The notes under the pieces were generated by a model. It worked only from the letters and a program-made list of their open reading frames with translations. It did not search any database and was not told the origin of the DNA. This document shows, piece by piece, positions 11,512 to 23,385 of a stretch of 64,000 bases of DNA. Each line of letters starts with the position of its first letter. The stretch's first letter is position 1. The translations under genes and the position numbers were made by a program. Source of the stretch: Cryptomeria japonica (Eukaryota > Streptophyta > Pinopsida > Cupressales > Cupressaceae); the NCBI RefSeq assembly GCF_030272615.1, contig NC_081406.1, positions 234,897,922 through 234,961,921 on the forward strand, in the 5' to 3' direction.

Positions 11512-11847
11512 CTATTAAGGATAGTTCACAAAGCTCATTTTTGCTCATTCAAGCATCCACATTACAAACTTATTACAAATACCAGCTCCTTTCGAGAAAA
11601 ATTATTACAAATACTAGCTCCTTTCGAGCACAAATACAAGCTCCTTTTGAGCACCAAAATAGAAACAAAAATTGGAAGACCAAGGGTCACAACATAGAAA
11701 TCCACTTTAAATAATGTGAGAAATACAACCAATGAAAGACCAAGAGTCACAACTTAGAATTCCACAAAGATGTCCCTCATGGGAGTTGAGCTTGGGTCTC
11801 CACATTGAGAATATGCTTTAACCAACCAAGCTCAACCCCGTAGACTT
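11512..11847 (-). mobile_element. tRNA-derived SINE inserted in the relic LTR
   Basis: On the minus strand the head reads GAGCTTGGTTGGTTAAAGC (11833-11815), a close match to the tRNA A-box region. About 30 bases further on comes AGCTCAACTCC (11792-11782), which matches 9 of 11 positions of the B-box consensus GGTTCRANTCC. Together these form an internal RNA polymerase III promoter. The direct repeat ATAGAAA flanks the insert at 11505-11511 and 11848-11854 and is the likely target duplication. Three copies of caaatac(c/t/a)agctcctt(t)cgag lie in the body. I do not see a clear poly(A) tail. Confidence 0.65.
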
Positions 11848-12000
11848 ATAGAAAATCCTTTTACACACTTAGTTTGCATTATTTGGTTAACTGGTCAACA
11901 CTCTATTTGTTTTATATTATACCAGTAGATCCCTAATTAGGAAAGAAGTGTTTAAATCATAGACTCACCCCCCTCTCAGTGATCCATTATGTCTAAGACT

Positions 12001-14458
12001 ATGGTGATCGGTTACAGGGTTTATCATTCAAGCCGAACAAACAGTATTCCTGGAGCTACGATTCACACAACTTACCGGATGTTAAAAGATAATGCAGAAT
12101 ATGATCTTCTGAAGCCTTGAGAACCCAATTGATATTAAATCTAAAATCTATTAAGAAGGATAAAAGGCAGAAATTTAAATTTGGGCAGCTGATCATAGGT
12201 TTGTTTTTCTACTTTCATAACTCCTTTCTTGGTATCAGTGATATACAATGGTCAAAAGATACACCGGCAATGTTGCAAATCAAGAAAAACATCATGATGA
12301 TCGGTAATGAATTTGATAAGGTCATGTAGGGATACTTTAAATATTTTTAGAAGAAGATGCATGAAAGAGAAAGAATACTAGAACAGGTTGTTAAAAGGTA
12401 TGAGGATACTATCTATTTCATGGTAAATACTAACACTTGTTAGATGGAGGCAATTGACCCTAGGACATCATGGGTGATGTCGATGGGTTATGAAGTTGAA
12501 GCAAATCATTTGGTTTCCTAAGCTAATCATTTGTTATCACAACTGATAGATTCCAATGCTACAAGGTTTGGGACTTATAAGGAGAAATCACTAGAAGTTC
12601 ATTTTGAGCCTGCCAAACCGATCATTGCTAAGAAGGTAAGAAAAGAGGTGTAATAATTTGTTGTTTCACAAGGATTTACTAAAGAGGCGATTGCTGAGGC
12701 TAGAGCTAAATTTGAAGAAAAGAAGGCTATTGAATCATCTAGTGACCCAGCTAGTACCAGTACTGGTAGACAAGAAAGAAGCAAAACTACTAAGGAGAAA
12801 CCTTCTAAAATTAAATTCAAGAGACAGGGGAAATAAATCAAGGCCCCTGTAGCTAAAGAACTGGTAGTCAATGGTAAGAGGAAGAAAGAGAAAGAAAAAA
12901 GAACTATAGATGAAGAGGAAACAAATCTGAAGGTGAGAAGAAAGCACTTCGAGCCAGTGGAAAGACGTCTAAGGTTGTTGGAGCTTCTACTATGAAATCA
13001 ATTAAGAAACCAATAACTAAACTTACTCTCTTTGAAGATATATTGTATCACATTAAGAAGTATGGTATTATGGTTAATGTAAATAAACTTTATGATAAGT
13101 TTGTCAAGATGAACAAATGCAATTGTTTTGTCAATAAATAAGTTCAGTAAATCTCCGATTGAGTTGCAAGGGCTAAATTCGAAACTCTTTGTATAATAAA
13201 TTAGAAGCAAGATGCTAGACAACAATAAAACAAGATAGGGAAATAATTGAATTTGTTCATGTAAGTTTACAACTAGAAGCCTCAAAGGAGGAGTTGCAAA
13301 ATATTCTTTTGAATTCAAAATCATGTTTTAGATCAAAGAAAACGCTTACAAGACTTATTGTTCAACAATCCCAGTTGGTACAAGATGAGATAGAATAAAT
13401 TTTGAAGAATTTTTTAGGACTTATTCCTAAAGAAGAGGAACCAAAGATATTAAAGGGAGAAGATATCCTTGACAATGTGAATCTTGATGAAATCATACTA
13501 GATGAGATTATTTTTTATACAAGCAATAAGGTAGATCCAATCATTATTCTTGATGAAGATAATGTATTATTGAGAGATACAACAACTAGTATAGGTGAAG
13601 AGAGTAAAGAAGCAGAAAACAAAGATGAAGAAATGATAGATCAATCAATGAACGAGCAAACAAAAAATGCATAGTTTACTGAGCAACCGAACAAGACTGA
13701 AACACAAGAGTCATCGGTGAACACACAAATAGATGATGTGTAGACCAATGCACCACTAGTAAAGGATAATTAAAAGGAAAAGGAGAAGATTGAAGAGAAA
13801 GAAGAAGAGAAGAAAGAAGAAGAAAAGGTAAAACTAGAGGTACATGAGCAAAAAGTGATACCCCGGTCACTCTCATCTAAGAAAATTGTTGATTATGATG
13901 ATGAGGAGGATGAAACTGTTAGCATATAATGACCCATAAGCATGGATATGCTAATTCCAACTAAGCTAATGGATATTGCATCTTCTATGCAATCTAGAGC
14001 ACAAAAGAAAATAATGAACGCTCAGAGAAAAGAAGCACAAACTATTCAAAGTATTGTTGAAATTTTGTCTAGTATATTATCGGGGATTGATATAAACAGT
14101 CTTCCTACATTGATTGACAAACTAGAGAAACTTGTCACAGTTGCAGGTGAGCAGATCACGAGCTTGAAAGAAGCCACAATCAAGAATATTGAGAAGGAAT
14201 ATGAGAAGAGAAGGATTACAATTTTGATCAAGGAAATTGACAGGAACAAGGTTGGTCTTAGTGATAATATGGAAGAGATAAAAGATGCACTAAAGACTGG
14301 AGGTAAAGTACTATCTACAATTTGTAACTTTTAATTTTTTCTTGATGATATAGAGAAGAAGATCAAGGCTGAGGAACAAGCAATAAAGGTTATGAGTGAA
14401 TCATTTGATCCCTTAAATGATTCAGCTACAATTTTTGGTTATTCTATGGTAAGTGTAC
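12001..14458 (+). pseudogene. Decayed coding region of unknown function, Lys/Glu-rich and coiled-coil-like
   Basis: Fragments run in frame 0 (12117-12880) and frame 1 (13402-14450), interrupted by stops and a frameshift between about 12880 and 13320. Recognisable protein-like stretches are DIQWSKDTPAMLQIKKN, SQGFTKEAIAEARAKFEEKK, an acidic Glu/Lys run at 13750-13860, and a 130-codon open part (13942-14334) with heptad-like LxxL spacing that suggests a coiled coil. I see no zinc knuckle, protease or RT. It could be an accessory or gag-like ORF of a non-autonomous retroelement or a degraded host gene. It stops abruptly at 14458, where the next element's LTR homology begins. Confidence 0.5.
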
Positions 14459-17400
14459 CATTGGGACTCATTAAAATTGAGTCAATATTAGAGGCCCATT
14501 TCAAAAAATTTCCTCTGCATGTCAGAAAAGTACCTAAATGAGTCAGTTTGAATGGCCTAGTTGGAGAGGGGGTAAAGTGGAGCCAGTTGATTTTCAAGGG
14601 GTAAGGCTTGGAAAACTTGTTACACACCTTTCATTTGGCCTATTTAGTGATGTGCAACTTTCAAAATTCAGTTCGGATAAGTTTGTAAGGTACCCATTTC
14701 AAGGCATGAGCTGAAAGTGCATTTTAGGCACAAATGCAGATTTTATTGAGTAGCCTAGTTTGAGTGTTTGTATCTTTTGTCCAATTGGTTGTCATGGGGA
14801 AATTAAAAATGGATTCAATTGTATGCATAAATTTGAATTATCTTGCAAAATTTCAAGTTCTAACGAATCCATTTGCTCGGTTTTTGAAGATCAATCCGTT
14901 TGCAGTTTGTGTGTTTTGGCAAGTCCCTGTTTCGACAGCTAGTCGGAGCCCTGTTTTGCACAAGTGTAAAAGTTACCTTAGTGAGTGTCATGCCAAAATG
15001 TTTTTTCCAGGTTAATTCTGGTATAAATGAAAAGCTATTTTTTAAATTTAAAGCCTCTGCCAATCCGTTTGATTGGTTTTCAAAAGGGTTCATTTAGCCA
15101 TCGTTTTTAGTGATCTGTACTTTCAGTGCTATATCAGTTAAAGTAGCCATTTTCATGAGTGCACCATTTGCATCCTATCAGTCTTGTGATCAAACTGAGA
15201 ATTCTAAGTTTTAATATGTACTTCAAGGTACCTATGTTTCAAATTTGAGTGCCTACAGAGGTCATTTGATATTTTTGAGAAGGGCATCATGTGTTGCCAG
15301 AACATTGACTTCACCAGGTCCGTAGTGTCGACAAAGCAAGTTTGTCATTTTCGCCTATTAATATTTCTTTGCTCGGGACTCTTCTTGAGAAACCATTTGG
15401 TAGTGTTCATGCTTGTATATCAGAGTACACGCCTGTAAATTTGCGAGGTCCAGAAAGGTGTTTTGACCGGCTTGAAAAATACGTCTTCGCAATTAAATGC
15501 GAAAATGTGGTGCAAGTGCCTGAAAGTTATAAAATGCAGATTAATGATCCGAAAATGACGCTGATTGTTTCCAAAGGTATGTTTGAGGTCCGTGAGTCAT
15601 TTCAGAGGTCAATTGCACGAAAACGAGATTTTTTTTAGTCGGACCCACTTTGGGGCCCGACCTGGCTCATGCCTATGCAGTGTTATTTTATTGGCGACTT
15701 GGCCCTATGAGCATTTCTAGAGTAATGTTGACATCCATAGTTGGAGTTGAATACTTGTATGTTTCCCACCAGAGGATAGCACAAAATGAAAATGCCTCTT
15801 GTGGTCAAAACAACCAAGGCATTTTGCATGCCAAATGTGAGCAAACACCTAATGAAGAAATTGAAATTTCCAAAGGAATTATAATAAGCGAAGCATCAAG
15901 TTCAACCTCCTTAGATGAAAATTGGGAGGCCGTAGTTGATCAATCTCTGATGCAATCAAGTTCTTCACAAATCATTGTGGAGCAAGGAAGGGGAGCTTTT
16001 CACTTATGGACAATGTTCTCTTTATAGTGATGGAACAAGTAAATGCCAACACAAGACTTCACTGGATGTGGTGTTTAAAGGAGCTTGCAGAGGAGTCAAA
16101 GCAAATATAAATAAACTGTAGTAGCTTCCTCCCTCACGTGCCCCCACAAGACTTCACTGGACGTGGTGTTTGAAATGGATGCATGAGACTCCAGGCTTCT
16201 ACATGGTATGGAAGTGCACTCCAACAATATATCCCTCTGCATGGCATGGAAATGAAGTGCAAAAATCCAAGCTAATGCAATTATCATATAAACATTAATC
16301 TTCATCCTTTACGTCGTGGTTGGGGGATGGGTTTTATGCAGTATGCACATCAAATTAAAACCTTGGCAGTCCCCTTTGCATGGATTTTTTTGGAGAGTTA
16401 AAGCAAATGCCAATGTCCCCTACGTGGTGGATAGGGAACAATAGGCAATGTGGAGTTTGGAAGGCAGGTTGAAAACTTAAGCAAGTGCTAGCATCGTATC
16501 CTCCTCCCTCTGCGTGGCTCTTCAACATTTAGAATCTTCAACAAAACCTTTGGTAGTGGTCCTTCCCTCTCCTTGCGTGGTGAGTATAAGAAAGGTTCAA
16601 ACAAAGATTTTAATGAAGACACCATGTGTTTTGGCTGGCTTGTTGAAAAGGCATGGCAATTTTCAGAATGCACGTTACTAAGTCAAAATGTCACCCTATG
16701 TAATAGCTGGGAAGGCATTTGTTGTTTAATAAAGACCTTCAACAAACTACATTTGGTAGGCATAGTGCCAATTGCATTGCCATCATCATCTTTTCATTCT
16801 GCGTGAATGATGGAGAGGGCAGCATTGAAATCTTGAATTAAGTGCAAACATTTGAAATCAATCCCTCTTCTCACGTATGGCATGGGCCACGATTTAGCTT
16901 CTCTTATGTAAATCAATTTCTTCATCCTGTGGGGTCTCTCCTTGTTCTCCCTCTGCATGGAATATGAAACAAATAACAGAGTCACGTGGTGTGTTGAGCA
17001 GGACATCATCGAACCCCCAAGCAATGCATTTGGCAGTTGCTGAGAAAACCTTCAAAACGTGCAATTCCAAGCATAGAGCCTTAATCCCACATTGGCTGGG
17101 AGATGTCCATTTTTGATATCTATAACTAAATGTCCACCCAAGTATAATGTCAAAGCCTCAAGGCTTTTGACGGACGGTACTCGTTGGGCGCCCAAGGAGG
17201 ACCCCACGCGCATGGGTGCGCATCCCAAGGAAACCAGGAAGTGAGAGATGGCGACAGGTGGACCCCACATAGGCACGCTTCTTGAGGCAGACAAGCAATA
17301 TTTTGTAGAGAAAGGCCGACTTAACCAATGAGCAGGTTTCGAAAGGATTGATGAATGGCATGACTTTGCGAAGGCAAGATGCATGAAGGATAAGGGCTGC

Positions 17401-18892
17401 GAAATGGTGAAAAGCCCAGGGCAAAAATGCAGGAGTTAAAGATCGTGCAAGTCCGAGATGATCGATGGTGCACGTGGTTTCGTGAGGCGAAGTTGCACGC
17501 TGATTACCATGTGCGAAATGGTGAAAGCCAGGTAGCGCACAGGTGGCAGGTCTAGTCAGAGGTCCAGCATGCAGGTCCCGTCCCAATGGTGCCTAGGTGG
17601 TGATGATGTGGTGTAGAGGTTGCACTGAGGTGGCTGACAAGCAAAGTGTGCACGTGGCGGTGATGAGATGTCATTCGAGGTGGCGCCCAGTGGATCCCAT
17701 TGACCAATCAGGTACCAACACATGGCAGGGCATCAAAGCACAAAAGAGCCAAAAATCAAAATTAAAATCAGTTTATTATATAGTGCAGACTATATAAAAA
17801 AAATGAAAAATTTAAATGATGTGCAGACATGAGGAATTAATTCACTCAGGGCTCAATGTTTGGCCAAAATATGAAGTATTATATGTTTCTGGAAAGCTCT
17901 CAGAGTGAGGAATCCAATTATGTAGTCAATTTTGACAAAGATCAGATATTTTGAGAGTAGTTTGGATGGGAATGAAATTCAATTAGAAAGAGGGACACTT
18001 GGCTTGTTCTGATGAAACCTAATTTGTTCCCTCTTCCTTCTTATTCTAATTTTCTTCTCATTTGTAAGGGTTCCAGAAATTTGAAAAAATGCTCTAGATT
18101 TGATGGCTTCCATTTCTGAGTAATAGAGTTCTTTCTTGCTGTAGATGTTTTGTTGCAGGTTCTTGTGTATGTAAGGCATACACAAATTCACATAGAATTC
18201 CTCTCTAGATGTATTTCTTGTTGTTACAAATTGAAGGCCTTAAGGAGGTTTGAAGTTTGTCAATTTCAAGGAGGTTGTAGTAATTGTTGCAAGTATTCTT
18301 CAAGGAGGAATTTAAATTCTATAATACATCATAGATAATGGGATATACATTTTTGCAGATTTGATGGTTTTGTGAATGAGCTGGGTAATGCATTTTTGTA
18401 AGACATTAATGCAGGGATATTAATAATGAAGATGGGTTTGCAGTATATGCTATCATTTACAGTTTGATATATGACTCTGTTTCCCTTAGATAAGGCACTG
18501 GTCTCACAAGTTTTGGGGATGTTCTCAAAGCAATATACAAATTAAAAGATAAATCTATTTCCCTTTATGTTTAGGGGTTTGTGTTCCATTCTTTCCAAGC
18601 TCTATTTCATCTTATTGTTTGTATAGATCTAGCCAATCTGTAGTGTTTCCTAACCTGTTGAGCTTGTGAAATGATCTATCTGCTTATAGTTGATGCAATT
18701 GTGTGTTTGTAATTGTTGTATTCAAAGCATCAAAGGGTGTCCCCCCCAGGTCTAGCAGAACCTGAAGTGCAGGAGGATGAATTAGGGTCCTATGTTATGT
18801 TGTCCAAGCCCTGATGTGTTTTGTAGACTGAAATTAGCCATTTCATAGAAGGATTGCAGACATTCTTGGGTTATCACTTTTGGTGAACAACA
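14459..18892 (+). repeat. 5' LTR of the gag-only element (first bases missing)
   Basis: Positions 14459-17413 repeat at 23618-26547 with scattered mismatches. 17414-18892 has no partner because the 3' LTR is truncated. The right end AACAACA lies five bases before the PBS. 17158-17720 is visibly richer in G and C than its surroundings. Two protein-like but unrecognised ORFs (15650-16027 and 16573-16806) have counterparts in the other LTR. 17414-18892 otherwise shows no gene. Confidence 0.75.
16061..16960 (+). promoter_or_regulatory. Cluster of ACGTGG/GCGTGG motifs in the long LTR
   Basis: About ten copies of (A/G)C(G/A)TGG, often preceded by a CCCTCT-like pyrimidine run, occur at roughly 50-100-base spacing up to about 16580, with a last copy near 16955. 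Examples: CACGTG at 16135, ACGTGG at 16161 and 16422, GCGTGG at 16512 and 16575, GCATGG at 16239 and 16955. The other LTR shows the same array with different CpG-decayed members. ACGTGG is the core of plant G-box/ABRE elements bound by bZIP factors; any regulatory role here is inference. Confidence 0.45.
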
Positions 18893-18897
18893 AAAAA

Positions 18898-18915
18898 TGG
18901 TGACTCAACTGGGGA
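18898..18915 (+). other. Primer-binding site, tRNA-Arg type
   Basis: TGGTGACTCAACTGGGGA differs at two positions from the complement of the plant tRNA-Arg(ACG) 3' end, as I know it. Ogre-type elements use this class of primer. It lies five bases after the 5' LTR end. Confidence 0.7.
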
Positions 18916-19680
18916 ATTAATGGATTTGAATATTTGATTGATGAGGTCAGAAGTTGAATGTATCCTTCGTTCTATCAATTTCATATCCAGCCAGTCTGTC
19001 CATTGTGTATGCACAGAGTGTGAAAGTGATTTTATGAGTTAGAAAGTGTTCCTTATTCTGGATCTACAAGTATCCATGAGTTTCATGTCATATTTGATGA
19101 AAGAGTAACAATAAGTTTATTGTTGAAAGTTGTAAGAAGTTCTTGCGGCTGTATGCAAACTTTTCCCCAATTCCTTATTGGGTGGCGACTCTGTGGTTCA
19201 GACCAGTGTTAAATAGCCTAGAAGAGTGTTTATTGCAGCAAGATTGAAAGTAAACAGAGAATTAATTAAGTGTTGAATGGTATCCTGCTATTTAAAATGT
19301 CCTCTATGCAAGAGGTGGCGACTCTGAGGTAAAAGATAGTGCTAAAATGTGAAGTAAATCTTCAGATCCACAATTTTTACAACTGCAAATATCCAAGTCT
19401 TTTTTAGATGTTTCAAATGCAAAGATGTTTGTTCTGAAATTTTGAATGTGTAATGTTGTTTTCCCATTTAGTGAACAACACTAGTCTAGAGGGAAAGAGG
19501 AATCACAAAAAATTAATTTGCATATCTGTGTTGTTAAAATATCCAGTGTATATTATCTTCAATTATATGCAAATTTGGAGAGCTTTGTGTCAAGCAATGT
19601 TGTGAAATAGTTTCAGTATAAGGATACGTGCTTGAAGTTTTTATCCAAAGTTATATAATCATTTGTGGGAGTAGGAAGAA
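18916..19680 (+). other. Untranslated leader of the gag-only element with two PBS-like repeats
   Basis: There is no ORF of note. The 11-mer TGGCGACTCTG occurs at 19183-19193 and again at 19316-19326; its first nine bases equal the canonical tRNA-Arg PBS start. The first gag codon I use is ATG 19681. Confidence 0.6.
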
Positions 19681-22600
19681 ATGTGTAGTGAAGTTTTTCA
19701 CCCCCAATCTTATCCACATATGGCCATGCCTAGTGAAATGTCACAACCATGTAATAGAAAGAGTTTCAGTATGAATTATTATGCTGCTCTAAACTTTGAA
19801 GGTATTATGGGTTACCCAAATCCCATACCCACAGAAATTAGAAAGTATTTGCCAATTTTTAGTGGGAAGAAATCAGAATCAGCATGTCAACATGTTAAAA
19901 GATTTTTAGATTTGATAGGAGACTTTGAAATTTTCCAGGAAGATGTATGCATGAAGTTGTTTGTTCATTCATTGAAAGAGGATGCAAGGGATTAGTTCTC
20001 TTTTTTGCCAGTAGATTGTATTTCCTCATGGGAAGAATTAGTTTCTGATTTCATAGACCAATTTGATGAAAAGATGAGTGATTGTGATTTGCTGAAAGAA
20101 TTCACTTATATACAAATCAGGGAAGATGAATTGGTACCAACATTTAATATCAGGTTTTCACAAGCATTGTCTAAGATTTCCAGAAGGTATAAGTTTGAAG
20201 ATAAAGTATGTTTGGATGTTTATAAGAGTGCTTTTAGTAAGAAGATGGGTTTCCTATTGAGAAACAAAGAACCTAAGACTTTGTTCACAATTAGGGACAT
20301 TGAAAATAATTTGAAATTTGGGATAGCCAAGAGATTTATGTCTGTTGTTGTTCTGTGCCAAAGCACCTTCAATGGTGAAATACCATGTGAGACTCAGCAA
20401 ATCATTCTGTGTCTAGGTGCATCAAGCTCTGCAATTCTGAAAAGTTTTGTTGATGCATGTGTTTTAGATTTAAATGAGAGTCAAGAACCTTTGCTGTTAA
20501 TGCCGGTTGTCTCTCACCGTAATGATGGAATGATCAATGGGAAGTGTTGTGAAAATGTTGATACAGAGATAGATATATACAAGGGGTATGTACCATTTGA
20601 CTTGTATGCCAGTTATGCTGATTATGTGGCTACCAATTACCAAGTGAATCATGCATTTCTCCAGGATAATATTAATGCAAATAACGATGGTGATGACCAT
20701 CAATCTTTACATGCTGCTAATGTATTTGATGTTGAAATACCAAATACAGAGGGATTACTAAGTGTTGTTGTTTGTGCAAGTGAAAGTGTGCAATATGATG
20801 AAAATCATAATTATTTAGTGCAAACAATAGTTGATCCTCACTTAAACATTGATAATGTCAATTGTGTTGAGGATGAAGTTTCAGATTTCACTTCTTCTAA
20901 TCATGTTGATAATCTTTCTATTTTGAAAGTTATGCACAAAGTTAATTCAAAAATTTTCAAGGGTGCACATGATGGCAATGAAAATATAGCACACACAGAT
21001 GGACAAATTTATACGGAATCTCACATGGAATAGCAAGGTGCAATGCAAGTCTAGAAGATTGCAAAACTTAGGAAAGCTCTTGAGGTTGTGGACAAGAAGG
21101 TTCAAATGTTGGAGAACCTTCAAGTTGTTAATGAAGACCTTCTGCAATATGGTGAAGAGGATTCTCCAAAAAAGGACTATGAACTGAATGCTTGTACACT
21201 TGATGAACAACATGCTGATCTAATAGATGGCTTTATGACAGAAAATTTTAGTGAATGTGCTGAAAGTTCACCTGATGAAGTAAATGGCAGTGATGTTCAT
21301 TTTCATTCTTTGGCTGATGACGAGTGTTCTATTGGTGAAGAAGATCAGTTGTGGCAAGATAAGTATGATTATCTTGATTTTCAGAGTGATGGTCAAAGGA
21401 TGAAATCTTATGGATGTGAAACATGGAACACTGAGGATTGTTCCAGCCAAGTTTCATTTTCTTCTTTGTCTGATGAAGATGATTATGATGATAATGTGGA
21501 TGGTATCTTTAGCAATTTTACTAATGTTCTATTCAATGCTGATATAGATATAGACCAATCACTTCAGTGTCATAATGTTCATAAGGGGATTCTTCATTTT
21601 GTTTCTAACCCTTTGTATGAAGAAATAACTGATCAGCCAGATGTTGTAAATGATGAACCAGTCCATAATACTGATGAAATTCCAAACAGCAATAGCATGG
21701 GTTGTAAAAATTTATTTCATGATGAAGACAAGAGGCATGGGTTGTGTGGTGATTACTTAAAACCACAAATGAAAGTGTTTTAGGTGGATGTAAGCCTGAA
21801 AGGGAAAGAGTTAGCTGAGGGTTTGCTTCAGCTAGAGGTATGTGTTAGCAAATGAATTTGTCACTATGCTTTCTTTACCAATTTGCCCAATGGACAACAA
21901 CAAAACATTGCAACATTGGATAAACCATCATAGAGAAGGATGATTTTTCTCTGCTTTCAAAGAGGAGCAGCTCCCTCAAATGTTAATTTTATATTTCAAA
22001 ATAATCCCTCCTTTCGAAGAAATAAATAATTGTGACCAGAATAAAATATGAACATTTATTAATAGCACAAAGTCTATTAATAATTTTGGTATAATTAATA
22101 TGGAAAATGAAATAAATGCTTGTACAAAGAAACAAATAAATGAATATTTAGAGCACACAGTCTTTCAATATCCATAAAATCCTCCAATGAATAATTGCAA
22201 ATATTGATAAAACATAGTTTATCAATATTTCTCCAAATCGGTGATACAAAGGCCACTCTCTTTGATCAACACAAAGACTTTCAAAGATAAATTCATGGGA
22301 GAAAGCAATTATTCTTTTATCAAGCTTGTATTTCAACTATGAGTAAAAACAATAAACTTTGGTTACAAACCTCCTTTTTTTTCCGTAGAGGAGAGAATCC
22401 CTCAACAATAAAAATAATCCCCTTTTAAAGAATTCATCCATAACTAAAGTAGTTGGGTAACTACCCGTAACTTCCCTTTTACCCAACTTTCTTTTTCAAC
22501 AATTTTTCCTCCCAATTTTGATTTACCCACTTACATTTCTTTTTCACTTTCATTAAGATTTCTACATATTTATGTACAATAATTCTCCACATTACAATAA

Positions 22601-23385
22601 AAATTAATTCTTGAAAGAATTAATTTACATGAAAGGTAAAAATCTTTGACTGAATTTCACCTAATTTTCACTTGACATAATTTGATATTTAACTATTTTG
22701 CACAATATGATAATATTTAATTCTTAAAGAATTAAATATTAGTACAAAATAATTTATTAAACCCTTATTAAATGAAAGTATTAAAAATTTATGTCCATTT
22801 TTCATAATTAGCCAGTGAAAGGGCTACCTAAGATTTTTTTAAAAAAATCATAAGGTAACAGTATGCATTCTTTTCCATGAATGGGATGTTGAGAATGCAG
22901 AGGTTTTCAGTTTGATAAGCAAGGATAACATGAGGTGTGATCAGCATAGTGAAGTATCACATCCGGATTGTAATGTTCATGTTCCTTGTTTGCATCAGTT
23001 GATTAGTAATCCCCCTCATTCTATGAATTTAAATGATAACAAGGTGAGTGCTGATAGGAATTGCAATGTTGAAAATGAGTGTTTTATTTTTCAAGTTCAG
23101 CATGATGATGCCCTAGCAAATGATAGAGTTGAGTGGGACAGTGAAAGGTATGGCAGCTTGTGGGACTACCTCTATGGTGAGTTGTCTCATGTTTTTACTT
23201 GTGTTGGAGTAGTGTGTGATTGCAAAGTTCAGAATCAGATTAGAGGTATGCACACCAGCTGTTACAAAAATGAGACAAAAGAGGTTGGTTATAATGATTA
23301 TGCTCAGTTGTTACTGGAAGGTGCCTTTGTTTGGATCATGCTATCAAGTGATGAAAATCAGATTTTTGATGGAGGTAAACATTAA
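19681..23385 (+). pseudogene. Gag-type ORF of the non-autonomous element, split by a solo LTR
   Basis: ATG 19681 opens a frame that is kept to TAA after GGKH near 23385, once the solo LTR plus one target copy (1023 bases, a multiple of three) is set aside. Only four stops interrupt it (about 19993, 21031, 21052, 21781), all TAG. Residues about 60-220 form a Ty3/Gypsy capsid-like domain (PIFSGKKSESACQHVKRFL; ELVSDFIDQFDEKM; ELVPTFNIRFSQALSKI). The rest, about 650 residues, is acidic, rich in Asp, Glu, Asn and His, and has no zinc knuckle or enzyme motif that I recognise. The role is presumably particle formation for a partner-dependent element. Confidence 0.7.
21843..22860 (-). mobile_element. 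Solo LTR with perfect 5-bp target duplication
   Basis: The 1018-bp segment starts TGTTAGC and ends GGTAACA (inverted TGTTA/TAACA ends) and is flanked on both sides by GTATG (21838-21842 and 22861-22865). It interrupts the gag ORF, which resumes in the same frame. There is no coding sequence. The minus strand has CTTTAAAAGGGGA (about 22430-22418), a plausible TATA-type promoter, so I favour minus orientation. The ends resemble Copia LTRs. A palindrome GATTTTTTTAAAAAAATC lies near its right end (22832-22849). Confidence 0.8.

Larger units (their letters stand above)
10521..11990 (+). repeat. Relic Copia-like LTR, interrupted by a SINE
   Basis: A TATA-like tataaata lies at 10639-10646. The later phrases ggtttttcccacattggg (about 11400) and cacccccctctcag (about 11965) match the 3' portions of the other Copia LTRs here. 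Copia A ends at 10520, so Copia A probably landed inside or beside this older LTR. Its left edge is not resolved, and no clear TAACA end or PBS is seen at the right. There is no coding sequence. Confidence 0.55.

Noticed and set aside
14436-14458. Possible splice donor (ATGGTAAGTG) at the end of the unknown coding relic
   Set aside because: No matching acceptor or downstream exon could be found; the sequence turns into LTR at 14459.
16794-17586. Several minus-strand ORFs in the GC-richer part of the long LTR
   Set aside because: They overlap one another in different frames; the counterparts in the other LTR differ in length and no domain is seen.
22832-22849. Palindrome of T and A runs as a terminator
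   Set aside because: Simple AT palindrome near the LTR end; no evidence of function.
21843-22860. Considered as a MITE or host intron
   Set aside because: The TGTTA/TAACA ends with a 5-base duplication and the LTR-like promoter fit a solo LTR better; there are no long terminal inverted repeats and no splice borders.
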